The notes: generated by a model not told the origin, from the letters alone. A DNA stretch of 32,127 nt from Candidatus Sumerlaeota bacterium (GCA_021772755.1 JAJFLJ010000134.1:1-32127), one strand, 5' to 3'. Counted from the stretch's first letter, positions 1 to 10,140 are shown. Program-made: numbers and translations.

Positions 1-1412
1 ATGTAGTTCAGAACGGAGTAGTACGTGCTCGTCTGGTGGGGGTACTTCGCCGTGACGCGGCGGTGAACGGCCATCATGTCCGCTTCCCCGCTGCCGGCGC
101 CATAGATGCCGGCGAGCGTGTTGCCGACCCAGGGGATCGGCCCGGCGCGGTCGATGACGTCCTCCAGCATCTCGCTGGACTTCTCGTTGTAGAGTTCGAA
201 GAACTGCCACTCCTTGGCGGAAACGCTGTTGGCCCATCCGGTGCCGCGAAACTCCCACGCCGCCTTGTTGTAGCATTCCGCCATCAGCGCATCGACCCAC
301 GGGGTGTGCGGCGCGCGGGCGTACCACTTCTCGGCGATCTCGACGCGGCGGCGCGGGTCCTCCTCCTTCGGGAGCAGGTCGAAGAGAAGATGATTCGCGT
401 AGGAGATGGAGGAGGGGTTGTTGGCGAGAAGGATTTCGATTTCGTGGCGCGCGGCGCGGTAGTGGTCGCCGGCGAGAAGCGCCATCGAGCGAATGCCGCG
501 GTCCCAGGCGGGAGCGTCCTCCGGCAGCGGGCCGGGATCGAGCAGCACGAGCTGGCTGTTCTCGGCCCAGTCCCTGAAGGCGAGGGCGCGCCAGTGACGA
601 ACGCCCGGGTGGTCACCGGATTCCCGGATCACCGGGGTCCAGGCCTGGTCGTTGCCGGAGCTGTTGAGCGCCGCATACCGATCGTCCTCCAGCGCGGTGA
701 AGGAGTCGCTCCAGGCGGCGGATTCCAGGACCGTTCGGTCGCGGTCGGAAATCTCGAAGCCGCTCTTCGCGACGACGAAGCGGGAAACGTCGCGTGCGAG
801 AAGAATCCCCTCTCCCCGTTTCCCCGCAAGAACCGTCTCGTGGATTCCGTCCGGGGTGGAGAGGAACACCTTCGCGGAGAATTCGCCGTCCGTTTCCGTC
901 AGCGTTCCGCTGACGACGTGCGTGCCGCCCCAGAAGTCGATGGCGTCCTCCACGGAGTTCGCGTCCCATTCCCACGCGGGATGGTTCATCGAGTTGAGAG
1001 TATCGTTCACGACCCCCTGTTTCACGACGCCGATCCCCGGAGGAGACGCCAGCAGCCAGGGACTGATCACCGCACTCTGTAGATTCGTGGCGGTGGAGTA
1101 GATCGCGCCGTCCTCGCCCTGGAAGGGAAGGACGACGAGAATCCCCTGGTGGGGGACAGGCGGATTCGCCCACGGGTCTTCCGGCGCCGAGAGTTCCGCT
1201 CCGCCGCGATAGACGGGTTCCGGAGGCGCCTCCTTGCCGTATTCCTGCTGGAACTTCTGCCACGAGTAATACAGCACGGCCATGCCGCCGGCCGCCGCGA
1301 GCAACAGCAGCAGGCAGACTCCGAGGCCGACCCAGAGCAGAGTGCGCGAACCGCCTTCGCGCGGAGCCTTGCGTTCGGCGGGGGCGTCCCGCTCTTCCGA
1401 TGACTGGTCCAT
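1..1412 (-). CDS. Membrane-anchored protein with DUF4034-like C-terminal region (3' end outside window)
   Basis: Manual reverse-strand reading from ATG at 1412 gives an uninterrupted frame to base 1: MDQSSEERDAPAERKAPREGGSRTLLWVGLGVCLLLLLAAAGGMAVLYYSWQKFQQEYG... through ...CYNKAAWEFRGTGWANSVSAKEWQFFELYNEKSSEMLEDV... No stop in window, so absent from the ORF track. One N-terminal TM helix. The 'RGTGWANSVSAKEW' region resembles DUF4034 from memory. Confidence 0.8.
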   Translation of the reverse strand, partial: MDQSSEERDAPAERKAPREGGSRTLLWVGLGVCLLLLLAAAGGMAVLYYSWQKFQQEYGKEAPPEPVYRGGAELSAPEDPWANPPVPHQGILVVLPFQGEDGAIYSTATNLQSAVISPWLLASPPGIGVVKQGVVNDTLNSMNHPAWEWDANSVEDAIDFWGGTHVVSGTLTETDGEFSAKVFLSTPDGIHETVLAGKRGEGILLARDVSRFVVAKSGFEISDRDRTVLESAAWSDSFTALEDDRYAALNSSGNDQAWTPVIRESGDHPGVRHWRALAFRDWAENSQLVLLDPGPLPEDAPAWDRGIRSMALLAGDHYRAARHEIEILLANNPSSISYANHLLFDLLPKEEDPRRRVEIAEKWYARAPHTPWVDALMAECYNKAAWEFRGTGWANSVSAKEWQFFELYNEKSSEMLEDVIDRAGPIPWVGNTLAGIYGAGSGEADMMAVHRRVTAKYPHQTSTYYSVLNY

Positions 1413-1423
1413 GGCCGGTTCAT

Positions 1424-3646
1424 CTACTCCTCTGCTGCTGGAATATTCTCAGAATCCGGCTCGCTTAGGTGGGGAAGGTACCATTGCAGGCGCTTGCGGC
1501 GGCTTTCGATGGCGCCGGACTGCATCTCGATGCTGCCCGAGAGCTTGCGCGTCTTCGAATCGAACTCCTTGCGGTCGATGGCCCCGGCGGCGTGGAGCTG
1601 CTCCAGCGCGCGTCGCTCCTGCGTGTCCCTGTCGCGCTGCTGCTCCAGCTCGTGCACTTCCCAGTAACCCTTCGAGTATTCCTCGTCGATGGTGCTGCGA
1701 AGGTGCGAGACGATGCCGGCCAGGTGTGTCTCCTCCTCCTGGTAGCGGCGAAGGAACTCCTCGAAGTGCTCCGGCGAGACGGAGGTGCGGGTGCGGTCGA
1801 GCGCCGCGATCTTCCGCCGGACCTCGCCGAGCTTCTCCGTCGCCTCCTCGAATCCGATCACGACTTCCGGCTTTCCGGCGAATCGCTGCTGGGTCACCGA
1901 GAGCGTCTTCTTTCCCTTCTGGCCGAGCTCCGACGAGGAGATTCGGTCCTTTGCCGCGCCGACGGCCTGCAGCAGTTGCTTCTTGCGGTCGGCGGCGCCC
2001 TCCTTCGGCTGCTTCCTCTCGCCCAGAACGAAGCGGCCCTTCTTCGGCACGCGCAGCGTCTGCGCCGCAGGCTTCCAGTCCTCGTTCGTCGCGGCGGGGG
2101 CGGTGGCCGGCTGCTCCGGTTCCGCGATCTCCTCTTCCCCTGCGGCCGCGACGGGTTCGGTCGGCGGCGTTGTCACCGCCGGTTCGGCTGCCGCTGCGGG
2201 CGCGGATTCCTGCGGGGATTCGGCGGGGAACTTCTTCAGGAACACGTCGCGCTTGCGATAGAGAATGAGCCCCACCAGAAGCACCATCACGGCGGCGACG
2301 GACTTCGTCAGCATCCCGAGGTAGAAGGGCAGGTCGATGGAGCCTTCGCCCTCGCCGCGCAGGACGGCGCTCGACGCCCAGAGGCTCGTCGAGATGAGCA
2401 GGAAGAAGACGACGACGTTGGGCAGCAGCCAGCTGAGAAGTTGGAAGTGGATGTCCGCCACGCGCATCGGGCGGTAGCGGGACTTGCACATCAGGACGAC
2501 GCCCTCCGCGACCAGCAGGCCGACGACCACGAGGGCGAGGTGCGCGATCGTGGTGATGGAGTTCTCGGCGACGTAGGCCTTCGTCAGGTCGGCGGCGGTC
2601 TTCGCGCCGACGGCGGCGAGAGAGAGCGCGACGGCGGGGGCGAGCAGTTCGCGAAGAAACGCCAGGATCACCCGCGACACGTCGACGGCGACGTGGCGCA
2701 CCGTGTCGATGAGGTAGTGGACCATCTGTTCGAGGGCGCCGGCGAAGCGCCGCGCCATGCCGCTGACCAGCAGCAGCGCCCTGACGAAGCCCGTCTCCCG
2801 GCGGAGCGCCTCGCGGTCCAGGACCTCCTTGCCCTTGTTGGCGATGCGGTATCCGCGCACGGCGGAGAAGACGAAGATCTCGAAAACGAAGAGGCGCATG
2901 GTGTTCACGCCCATCAGGCTGACGATGCGCCAGTACTTCGGGATGACGGCCTTCTCGTTGCCGTCGGCGCCGACCATTTCGGCGAGCCACTTGTGCTCGG
3001 CCGCCGCAGGCCAGTGCTGGTGCGCCAGTTCGGCGAACTTGAAGACCAGCAGAATCCCCCCGAACATCGCCGCGATGGAGAGCAGCGTGATCCGGTAGGC
3101 GTTTACCAGTCCGTAGACGCGCTTCCAGCGGAAGAAGACGGGAAGGAAGAGGAGAACGACGGCTCCGGCGGCGGCGGGGTAGAAGACGCTGGGCTGCTTG
3201 CGCGCGATGTCGGGCAGGCCCTCCAGGACATAGACGAAGAGGGCGGCGCCGCCCAGGTCGCTGTTGAGTTCGTGATAGATCAGTCCCCAGGCCGCGAAGA
3301 AGGCGATCATCCAGCCCGCCAGGCGGCCGCCCAGCCGGGGGTTGCCGGTGGCGAAGAGCAGCGCGACCTGGAAGTAGAGAAGACCGTAGAGGGCGAAGAG
3401 CATCCAGGGCCAGGTCTGGATATCGGCGAAGTAGTACGTGCCGAAGAACGCCGTCAGCGCCAGGGAGAGGTTCGCCATGACGCGCCAGTGGCCGAGCTTG
3501 ATGCGGGGCGCCCCGCACTGGGAGCAGAAGACCCACGGAAGCTCGTTCGCCGCCGCGCACTGCGGGCACGGCGTCTCCTTCAGGATCCCGCGTCCGGCGG
3601 TCAGATCCCGGTTGAAGAAAGATTTAATGCCCAACGACACCTTCAT
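1424..3646 (-). CDS. Multi-pass membrane protein with N-terminal zinc ribbon (CPQC...CSQC) and C-terminal coiled-coil/SHOCT-like tail
   Basis: Frame of the 763-aa ORF; likely start MKVSLGIKSFF at 3646, preceded by a GGAGGGG Shine-Dalgarno-like stretch. CPQCAAANELPWVFCSQCG motif, many hydrophobic segments, tail '...LEQLHAAGAIDRKEFDSKTRKL'. Confidence 0.85.
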   Translation of the reverse strand: MKVSLGIKSFFNRDLTAGRGILKETPCPQCAAANELPWVFCSQCGAPRIKLGHWRVMANLSLALTAFFGTYYFADIQTWPWMLFALYGLLYFQVALLFATGNPRLGGRLAGWMIAFFAAWGLIYHELNSDLGGAALFVYVLEGLPDIARKQPSVFYPAAAGAVVLLFLPVFFRWKRVYGLVNAYRITLLSIAAMFGGILLVFKFAELAHQHWPAAAEHKWLAEMVGADGNEKAVIPKYWRIVSLMGVNTMRLFVFEIFVFSAVRGYRIANKGKEVLDREALRRETGFVRALLLVSGMARRFAGALEQMVHYLIDTVRHVAVDVSRVILAFLRELLAPAVALSLAAVGAKTAADLTKAYVAENSITTIAHLALVVVGLLVAEGVVLMCKSRYRPMRVADIHFQLLSWLLPNVVVFFLLISTSLWASSAVLRGEGEGSIDLPFYLGMLTKSVAAVMVLLVGLILYRKRDVFLKKFPAESPQESAPAAAAEPAVTTPPTEPVAAAGEEEIAEPEQPATAPAATNEDWKPAAQTLRVPKKGRFVLGERKQPKEGAADRKKQLLQAVGAAKDRISSSELGQKGKKTLSVTQQRFAGKPEVVIGFEEATEKLGEVRRKIAALDRTRTSVSPEHFEEFLRRYQEEETHLAGIVSHLRSTIDEEYSKGYWEVHELEQQRDRDTQERRALEQLHAAGAIDRKEFDSKTRKLSGSIEMQSGAIESRRKRLQWYLPHLSEPDSENIPAAEE

Positions 3647-3814
3647 CCCATGCCCCTCCAGGCGAGTCCTGTCTTGCGGGAACGTGTCACTATCGAACGG
3701 CGGCCACACCGGCAAGCCAAGCGATTTGTGCGACAGGGGGCTCCTTCTTGACCCGGGAGGCGCCGCTCCGGTCCGCTAACGCCCGTCGATCCAGTTCACC
3801 GGCGGGACTCCTCC

Positions 3815-4693
3815 ATGACAACCAGCAGAGGCATCATTCTGGCCGGCGGTGCGGGCACGCGACTCCACCCGCTGACGCTCGTGGCGAGCAAGCAACTGAT
3901 GCCCGTCTACGACAAGCCCATGATCTACTACCCGCTCTCGACGCTGATGCTGGCCGGCATTCGCGACGTGCTCCTGATTTCAACGCCCCAGGACCTGCCC
4001 CGGTTTCGCGAGCTGCTCGGCGACGGGTCGCGCCTGGGCATCTCCATCTCGTACGCCGAGCAGCCCCGCCCCGAGGGCATCGCCCAGGCGTTCCTGATCG
4101 GCGAGGACTTCATCGCCGGCGCCGACCGCGTCGCGCTGATTCTGGGCGACAACATCTTCTACGGAAAGCTCGACTACTTTCGGCAGGCGCTGAAGATCGA
4201 GCGCGGCGCCGTCGTGTTCGGCTACTGGGTGCGCGACGCCGAGCGGTACGGCGTCGTCGAGTTCGACGCCGACGGCCGCGCGGTCTCCATCGAGGAGAAG
4301 CCGAAGAAGCCGAAGTCGAACTATGCCGTCCCGGGGCTCTATGTCTACGACGGACGCGTGACGGACTTCGTTCGGAGCCTGAAGCCCTCCGCGCGCGGGG
4401 AACTGGAGATCACGGACCTCAACAACGCGTATCTTGCGGAGGGAAGCCTTCAGGTGAACCTGATCGGTCGCGGGGTCGCGTGGCTCGACACCGGAACGCA
4501 CGAGTCGCTGCTGGAGGCGTCGAACTTCATCGCGACGATCGAGCACCGCCAGGGCCTGAAGATCGGGTGCCTGGAGGAGGTCGCCTGGCGCATGGGCTTT
4601 CTGGACGACGCGGGGTTCGACGCCCTGATCGCGGGGCTCCCGTCCAACACCTACAGAGAGTACTTGCAGACCCTCCGCCAGCGGGAGCCATGA
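3815..4693 (+). CDS. rfbA: Glucose-1-phosphate thymidylyltransferase (RfbA/RmlA-type)
   Basis: [49 protein letters not shown]...; nucleotidyltransferase GGxGTRLxPLT signature, ...[16 protein letters not shown]... Confidence 0.95.
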   Translation: MTTSRGIILAGGAGTRLHPLTLVASKQLMPVYDKPMIYYPLSTLMLAGIRDVLLISTPQDLPRFRELLGDGSRLGISISYAEQPRPEGIAQAFLIGEDFIAGADRVALILGDNIFYGKLDYFRQALKIERGAVVFGYWVRDAERYGVVEFDADGRAVSIEEKPKKPKSNYAVPGLYVYDGRVTDFVRSLKPSARGELEITDLNNAYLAEGSLQVNLIGRGVAWLDTGTHESLLEASNFIATIEHRQGLKIGCLEEVAWRMGFLDDAGFDALIAGLPSNTYREYLQTLRQREP

Positions 4694-4766
4694 TTTCCCC
4701 ACGGGGTCGCACCGCCCGGAGAGCGGGCGCGCGACTCGGATTTCCAGACGGAAAGGACGCATTGGC

Positions 4767-5594
4767 ATGGAAGACATCATGAACTCAATTCAAGGCTGGC
4801 TTTTGGACGAGGGGCCGAAGGTGGGAATGAAGATCGTCGGAGCGATCCTGATCTTCGTCATCGGCCGGATCGTCATCGCCGGAATGATGAAGGCGCTGAA
4901 GGCGTTCATCGACCGGTCGAAGAAGATGCCGGAGCTGCTCCAGACCTTCATCGTCGGAACGGCGCAGAAGATACTGACGCTGATTCTCCTGATCATGATC
5001 GTCGACCAGTTCACCGACGTCGCGCCGCTGATCGCCGGCCTGGGCATCGCCGGCTTCGTGCTCGGCTTCGCCCTGCAGGATTCCCTCGGAAACCTGGCGG
5101 CCGGCTTCATGCTGCTCTTCAACCAGCCCTTCAAGGTCGGCGACTTCGTCGACATCGCCGGAACGTCCGGCGTCGTCAAGGCGCTGAACCTCTCGGCGAC
5201 GACGCTCTACACGCCGGACAACAAGGTGATCACCACGCCCAACAGCAAGGTCTGGGGAAACACCATCACGAACTTCACCGCGCTCGACACGCGTCGCGTG
5301 CAGTGGGACGTGGGCATTTCCTACGGCAGCGACATCGGCAAGGCCCAGGAGATCATCCGCGGCGTTCTGAACGGGGACCAGCGCATCCTGAAGGACCCCG
5401 CGATCCAGGTGGAACTGCTGGCGATGGCGGACTCGTCGCTGAACCTGGTGGTGCGCGGATGGGTGAAGACGCCGGAATTCTGGAACGTGTTCTTCGACGT
5501 GAACAAGGCGATCAAGGAGGCCCTCGACGCCGGCGGCATCGAGATTCCCTTCCCGCAGATGGACGTTCACTTCGACGGCCCCGTGCCGGCCTGA
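4767..5594 (+). CDS. mscS: Small-conductance mechanosensitive channel (MscS family)
   Basis: 275 aa; '...GIAGFVLGFALQDSLGNLAAGFMLLFNQPFKVGDFVDIAGTSGVVKALNLSATTLYTPDNKVITTPNSKVWGNTITNFT...' is classic MscS. Confidence 0.95.
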   Translation: MEDIMNSIQGWLLDEGPKVGMKIVGAILIFVIGRIVIAGMMKALKAFIDRSKKMPELLQTFIVGTAQKILTLILLIMIVDQFTDVAPLIAGLGIAGFVLGFALQDSLGNLAAGFMLLFNQPFKVGDFVDIAGTSGVVKALNLSATTLYTPDNKVITTPNSKVWGNTITNFTALDTRRVQWDVGISYGSDIGKAQEIIRGVLNGDQRILKDPAIQVELLAMADSSLNLVVRGWVKTPEFWNVFFDVNKAIKEALDAGGIEIPFPQMDVHFDGPVPA

Positions 5595-5621
5595 CATCGC
5601 GGCGGCGGCCAGGCTCTCTTC

Positions 5622-5651
5622 CGCGGCTCCGCGCCATCGCGCGGAGCCGCG
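5622..5651. terminator. Strong GC hairpin between mscS and wecB (terminator-like or structural)
   Basis: CGCGGCTCCGCGC-CATC-GCGCGGAGCCGCG: perfect 13-bp stem, 4-nt loop; only a short T run follows. Confidence 0.5.
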
Positions 5652-5675
5652 CCGTTTCGACACCAGCGAGGCGCC

Positions 5676-6812
5676 ATGAAACTCATCGTCCTCTACGGCA
5701 CGCGCCCCGAAGCCATCAAGACCGCGCCGGTGATCCTGGAGGCGCGCCGCCGCGCGAAGGACGGCGTCGAAACGGTCGTCGTCTCCACGGGACAGCACCG
5801 CGAGATGCTGCGCCCCATCGTGCGGCTGTTCGGAACGCAGCCGGACGCCGATCTCGACATCATGCAGGCGGACCAGTCCCTTGCGGGGCTGACCGCGCGC
5901 GCCGTCGAACGGCTCGACGCCGTCTTCGCGGAGCACGGACCCGACGCCGTTCTCGTCCAGGGCGACACGACGACCGCGATGTGCGGCGCGCTCGCGGCGT
6001 TCTATCGCGGAATCCCCGTGGGACACATCGAGGCCGGTCTGCGCACGGGGGACATCGCCTCGCCCTTTCCCGAAGAGGCCAACCGCCGCATCGTCGGCCA
6101 GATCGCGCGCTGGCACTTCGCGCCGACGCTCGCCGCGCGCGACAACCTGCGCCGCGAGAACCTTCCCCACGCGTCGATGCCCGGCGGAGCCCTCGTCGTG
6201 ACCGGCAACACCGTGATCGACGCGCTGAAGATCGCCACGGCGAAAGTTCGCGAGTCGCCCTCCGGCGACGAACACGTCGCCTTCGCCCGCCAGTGGAAGT
6301 CGCGCGCGGGCGGCCAGGTGGTTCTCGTCACCGGCCACCGGCGCGAGAATTTCGGCGAACCTTTCCGCGAGTTCTGCGGCGGTCTCGCGGACATCGCGAA
6401 GCGCTTTCCGAAGGCGCTGGTCGTCTATCCCGTCCACCTGAACCCCAACGTGCAGCGGCCCGTTCGCGAACTGCTCGACGGGATCGAAAACGTGCGGCTC
6501 GCGCCGCCGGCGGACTACCCGGAATTCGTCGAACTGATGACGCTCGCCGACGTCATCGTCACCGACAGCGGAGGCGTGCAGGAGGAGGCGCCGTCGCTGG
6601 GCGTGCCGGTGCTGGTGACGCGCACGACGACGGAGCGGCCGGAAGCGGTGCATGCCGGCGCCGCACTGCTCGTCGGTCCGGACCGCGGCCGCATTCTGCG
6701 GGAAGTCTCGCGCCTCTTGTCGGATGCCGGCGCGCGCGACGCGATGCGCGTCGCGACGAACCCCTACGGCGACGGAAACGCGGCGAAGCGGATTCTCGAC
6801 GCGCTCGCGTAG
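5676..6812 (+). CDS. wecB: UDP-N-acetylglucosamine 2-epimerase (non-hydrolysing)
   Basis: MKLIVLYGTRPEAIKTAPVI...VQGDTTTAMCGALAAFYRGIPVGHIEAGLRTGDIASPFPEEANRR...TDSGGVQEEAPSLGVPVLVTRTTTERPEAV. Confidence 0.96.
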   Translation: MKLIVLYGTRPEAIKTAPVILEARRRAKDGVETVVVSTGQHREMLRPIVRLFGTQPDADLDIMQADQSLAGLTARAVERLDAVFAEHGPDAVLVQGDTTTAMCGALAAFYRGIPVGHIEAGLRTGDIASPFPEEANRRIVGQIARWHFAPTLAARDNLRRENLPHASMPGGALVVTGNTVIDALKIATAKVRESPSGDEHVAFARQWKSRAGGQVVLVTGHRRENFGEPFREFCGGLADIAKRFPKALVVYPVHLNPNVQRPVRELLDGIENVRLAPPADYPEFVELMTLADVIVTDSGGVQEEAPSLGVPVLVTRTTTERPEAVHAGAALLVGPDRGRILREVSRLLSDAGARDAMRVATNPYGDGNAAKRILDALA

Positions 6813-6813
6813 G

Positions 6814-7680
6814 TCAGGACTTCGGATTCAGCCACGCGCCCAGGTCGCGCCCGATCAGTTCCTGCAGGTCCTCGATCTCGGGCCGGTAGAGTTCCGCGAG
6901 TTCCGCGCGCAGTTCCGCGGGAAAATGCGGCTTCTTCGCGGGATCGCGGTCGCGCCGGGCGGGAGAGAGCGCCGTGCGGATGCGGTCGGCGATTCCGCCC
7001 CGGTACTCGAAGACCTCCTCCGCGTCCCCGCCGACGTTGTACTTCCTGGACAGGTCGGGCTCGAACAGCGGATCGACGCCGAGAAAGGCGAACACCCCGC
7101 GCAGCAGGCTCTTCGGGTCGGCCATCAGATCGTCGAAGAGACACACGTGCAGCTGTTCCTTCGGAAAGAGCGCGTGGTACCTCCGCAACTGGCGCGCGTA
7201 GAAGCCCTTGCTCTTGTAGGCGTAGGGGTCGCCCCACCCCTCGGCGAGCCGCCGCTCCTCGTCGCGAACGGCCTTCGCGAAACCGTCCGCCGGTTCGCGC
7301 CCGCTTCGCACTGCATGGTGGAAGTGCGACCAGGCGCGGTCGACGGGTTCGCGAAGGATGGCGATCAGCTTCGCGTCGGGAATGCGGCTGCGAATGCGCG
7401 CGGCCGACTGCTCCTCGTGGAGGTAGCTGGTGGAGCCCTCGCCGATGGCGCGTTCGGTCGTCGCGCCGTCGAAGAGGGCCAGGTATTCCGGCAGGGTGTT
7501 GATGACGTTCTTCGTCTTTCGCGACCGCTGGCGGAAGCGCGGCTCGCGACCCTCGTAGCTGAAGAAGTGCGGTTCCTTCTTCGCCGGAACGAAGACGTCG
7601 GGGTGCGACGCGAGATGCCGGCACAGCGACGTGGTGCCGGACTTCTGCGCTCCGATGACCAGGAAATTCGGCAGCGTCAT
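6814..7680 (-). CDS. Sulfotransferase family protein
   Basis: MTLPNFLVIGAQKSGTTSLCRHLASHPDVFVP...; 5'-PSB P-loop-like motif and later LREPVDRAWSHFHHAV 3'-PB-like motif. Confidence 0.9.
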   Translation of the reverse strand: MTLPNFLVIGAQKSGTTSLCRHLASHPDVFVPAKKEPHFFSYEGREPRFRQRSRKTKNVINTLPEYLALFDGATTERAIGEGSTSYLHEEQSAARIRSRIPDAKLIAILREPVDRAWSHFHHAVRSGREPADGFAKAVRDEERRLAEGWGDPYAYKSKGFYARQLRRYHALFPKEQLHVCLFDDLMADPKSLLRGVFAFLGVDPLFEPDLSRKYNVGGDAEEVFEYRGGIADRIRTALSPARRDRDPAKKPHFPAELRAELAELYRPEIEDLQELIGRDLGAWLNPKS

Positions 7681-7862
7681 CCTTCTTCCGATCGCGAAAA
7701 CCGGCCCGAATTACCCGCCGGGAGACACCGCGCGGCAACGCCAATCCCCCGCGGCGCCGCGTTCCCGGGTTTCGTCTTGATTCCGGGGAGGAATCGGGAA
7801 ACGGTGCGGTATCCGTACCGAAATCAGAAACCCCCTGCGCGACCGGGGACGGGGAAGACATC

Positions 7863-8801
7863 ATGGCACGACCACCCGCCAAATCCGAGGGCTCGGGAAA
7901 AGGCAAGCTCATCGGCAACATCGCGTTCTTCGCGTTCCTGATCGGCGTCGGCGTCTACTTCGCCATCGAGATGATGCAACCCTCGGACGACGAGATTCTC
8001 TCGCGCCAGCTCGATCCCGCCTCCGCCATGACCGTCTACCTGGAGCACGCCGACGGGTTCATCCACGCCCAGAGCCTCGCCGGCGAGGTGCAGAAGACGG
8101 TCGCCAAGGACGACTGGCAGTGGCTCCAGGACAACCACGAGAGCATCTTCGCGAAGTACGACGCCATCGGCCTGCAATCGGCCGCCGATCCGACGGTCGT
8201 CATGGTGGGCGGGCGGCTGGCGGTCCTCAAGATGCTCCTGGAGGGCGGCCCCAACCGCAAGGACTCGGTCATCGTTTCGACGACCGAAACCAGCGAGAGC
8301 ACCGCCGACCTGGTCGTGCGCCAGAAGATCTTCTACGGTGGCGGCAGCTACGACTACACCGACTACAAGGTACGGATGGTCAAGGAGGGGAAGTACTGGA
8401 AGGTGAAGGACTACGCCGGCGGGAAGCAGGTCATGGAGGGCACCCGCCAGCCCGGCGATGCCGTCTTCCGCGACCGCGAAGAAGTCGAAGGCGGCGCCGT
8501 GGCCAATGCGGCGGGCGGAGACCCGGCAGCGGCATCTGCCGCCGTTCCCGGCGGGCAACCCGCCCAGCCGGGCGCACCCGGGGCGGCCATCGCCACCATC
8601 GAGCAGGCGGACGCGGCCGTGATCGAGGCCCGTCGCGCCTGGGAGGCGGGCGACGCCCAGACCGCCTACGACGAAGCCCTGAAGGCCTACGGCTTCTACA
8701 GCACCCAGCTTGGCCCCGACGACCCGCGGACCCAGCAGACCATGGCGATGGGCCGCAAGGCGCGGGAGACCCTGGTTCAGCAGGGGGTACTACAGCCATA
8801 G
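7863..8801 (+). CDS. Membrane-anchored hypothetical protein (single N-terminal TM; Ala/Pro/Gly linker; C-terminal TPR-like segment)
   Basis: 312 aa; N-term TM LIGNIAFFAFLIGVGVYFAIE; central 'YTDYKVRMVKEGKYWKVKDY' lumazine-binding/NTF2-like strand pattern. Confidence 0.75.
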   Translation: MARPPAKSEGSGKGKLIGNIAFFAFLIGVGVYFAIEMMQPSDDEILSRQLDPASAMTVYLEHADGFIHAQSLAGEVQKTVAKDDWQWLQDNHESIFAKYDAIGLQSAADPTVVMVGGRLAVLKMLLEGGPNRKDSVIVSTTETSESTADLVVRQKIFYGGGSYDYTDYKVRMVKEGKYWKVKDYAGGKQVMEGTRQPGDAVFRDREEVEGGAVANAAGGDPAAASAAVPGGQPAQPGAPGAAIATIEQADAAVIEARRAWEAGDAQTAYDEALKAYGFYSTQLGPDDPRTQQTMAMGRKARETLVQQGVLQP

Positions 8802-8901
8802 GGCGTTGATCGTCGGACGTCGGTCGTTCCCCCCCAAACACCCGACCCGTAACGCGCCCGACTCCATCTTCATCTTCCTCCCGCCACCACCTGCCCCCGA
8901 C

Positions 8902-8957
8902 AGCTAACACCTAACAGCTAGTAGCTAGTAGCTAGCAGCTAGTAGCTAGTAGCCAAT
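8902..8957. repeat. Heptamer tandem repeat, consensus AGCTAGT (about 8 units)
   Basis: AGCTAAC ACCTAAC AGCTAGT AGCTAGT AGCTAGC AGCTAGT AGCTAGT AGCCAAT. Confidence 0.9.
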
Positions 8958-9183
8958 AGCCACCCCACCGTTTTTCACAGCTTCTCACCCCTCGACGGGG
9001 ATTGACCCGAGGGCATCGAGTCCCGCAGATTTCACCCTTTTGCGCGAAACCGACCGACTCCCACAAAAGACCCCTTGACGGCGGCCAGCATGCCGACAAG
9101 AAGTTGCGGCCCTTTGCGCCGGGCAAATCGCTTCGGCGGAGGGATGCACGGGCCCCCACGCCCTCTCTTCAAGGATGTAACCC

Positions 9184-9648
9184 ATGAAAGCTCAGTCCAC
9201 CACGATGCCGAACACGGTCGAGAAGGCCGAGACCTGGTATCACGTCGATGCCGAAGGTCTGGTGGTTGGCCGCCTTGCGGCCCGCCTCGCCAAGCTCATC
9301 CGCGGCAAGATGGAACCGGATTTCGCGCCCCACGCGAACCCCAAGATTCACGTCGTGATCACGAACGCGGAAAAGGTCGTCTTCACCGGCAACAAGCTTC
9401 GCGACAAGATCTACTACCACCACTCCGGATGGCGGACGGGAATCAAGGCGAAGGCCGCAGGCAAGATGCTGGCCGAGAAGCCCGAAGAGGTTCTCCGCAA
9501 GGCCATCTACGGAATGCTTCCGAAGAACAGGCTCGGTTCGGTCCTCAACCGCAACATCCGCATCTACGCCGGTGCCGAGCACCCCCACGAGTCCCAGAAC
9601 CCCCAGACCCTCCAGATCCAAACGCGCAAGCCGCGCGCGGCGGCCTGA
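9184..9648 (+). CDS. rplM: 50S ribosomal protein L13
   Basis: TWYHVDAEGLVVGRLAARLAKLIRGKMEPDFAPHANPKIHVVITNAEKVVFTGNKLRDKIYYHHSGWRTGIK...; adjacent to rpsI as usual. Confidence 0.97.
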   Translation: MKAQSTTMPNTVEKAETWYHVDAEGLVVGRLAARLAKLIRGKMEPDFAPHANPKIHVVITNAEKVVFTGNKLRDKIYYHHSGWRTGIKAKAAGKMLAEKPEEVLRKAIYGMLPKNRLGSVLNRNIRIYAGAEHPHESQNPQTLQIQTRKPRAAA

Positions 9649-9683
9649 CCGCCACAATCCCCTGACCCGCATCGGGAGTCGTT

Positions 9684-10085
9684 ATGTCAGACAAGCTTGA
9701 GCAGTATCTCGGAACCGGACGCCGCAAGTGCTCCGTCGCCCGCGTCTATCTCCGCCCGGGCAAGGGCCGGTTCATGGTCAACGGCCGCGAAATCAAGGAC
9801 TACTTCGGCAACGTCTTCCGCTTCGAGGCGGTCAGCAAGTCGCCCCTGGTGACGACCGAAGCGGGCACCAAGTACGACGTCATCGTGAACGTCGTGGGCG
9901 GCGGCCCCGCCGGCCAGGCCGGCGCGATTCGCCACGGACTTTCCCGCGCGCTCATCCGCGCCAACGAGGGCAACCGCCCGCCGCTCAAGCGCGCCGGCTA
10001 CCTCACGCGCGACCCGCGCGTCGTCGAGCGCAAGAAGCCCGGCCTTCACAAGGCCCGCAAGGCGAGCCAGTTCTCCAAGCGCTGA
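9684..10085 (+). CDS. rpsI: 30S ribosomal protein S9
   Basis: [35 protein letters not shown]...[20 protein letters not shown]...[30 protein letters not shown]. Confidence 0.98.
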   Translation: MSDKLEQYLGTGRRKCSVARVYLRPGKGRFMVNGREIKDYFGNVFRFEAVSKSPLVTTEAGTKYDVIVNVVGGGPAGQAGAIRHGLSRALIRANEGNRPPLKRAGYLTRDPRVVERKKPGLHKARKASQFSKR

Positions 10086-10111
10086 CCGCCGCGCCAACCA
10101 CCGAAACGCCG

Positions 10112-10140
10112 AACGCCTCCCGCAAACGCGGGGGGCGTTT
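10112..10140 (+). terminator. Rho-independent terminator after rpsI
   Basis: AACGCCTCCCGC-AAAC-GCGGGGGGCGTT followed by TTCG; stem with one G-T pair. Confidence 0.8.

Noticed and set aside
1469-3751. 760-aa plus-strand ORF
   Set aside because: Antisense shadow of the zinc-ribbon membrane protein gene, which has clear motifs and TM segments.
8902-8957. CRISPR-like array
   Set aside because: Direct 7-bp repeats with no spacers; a simple tandem repeat.
9074-9110. Possible sigma70 promoter (TTGACG...) upstream of rplM
   Set aside because: No convincing -10 hexamer at the right spacing.
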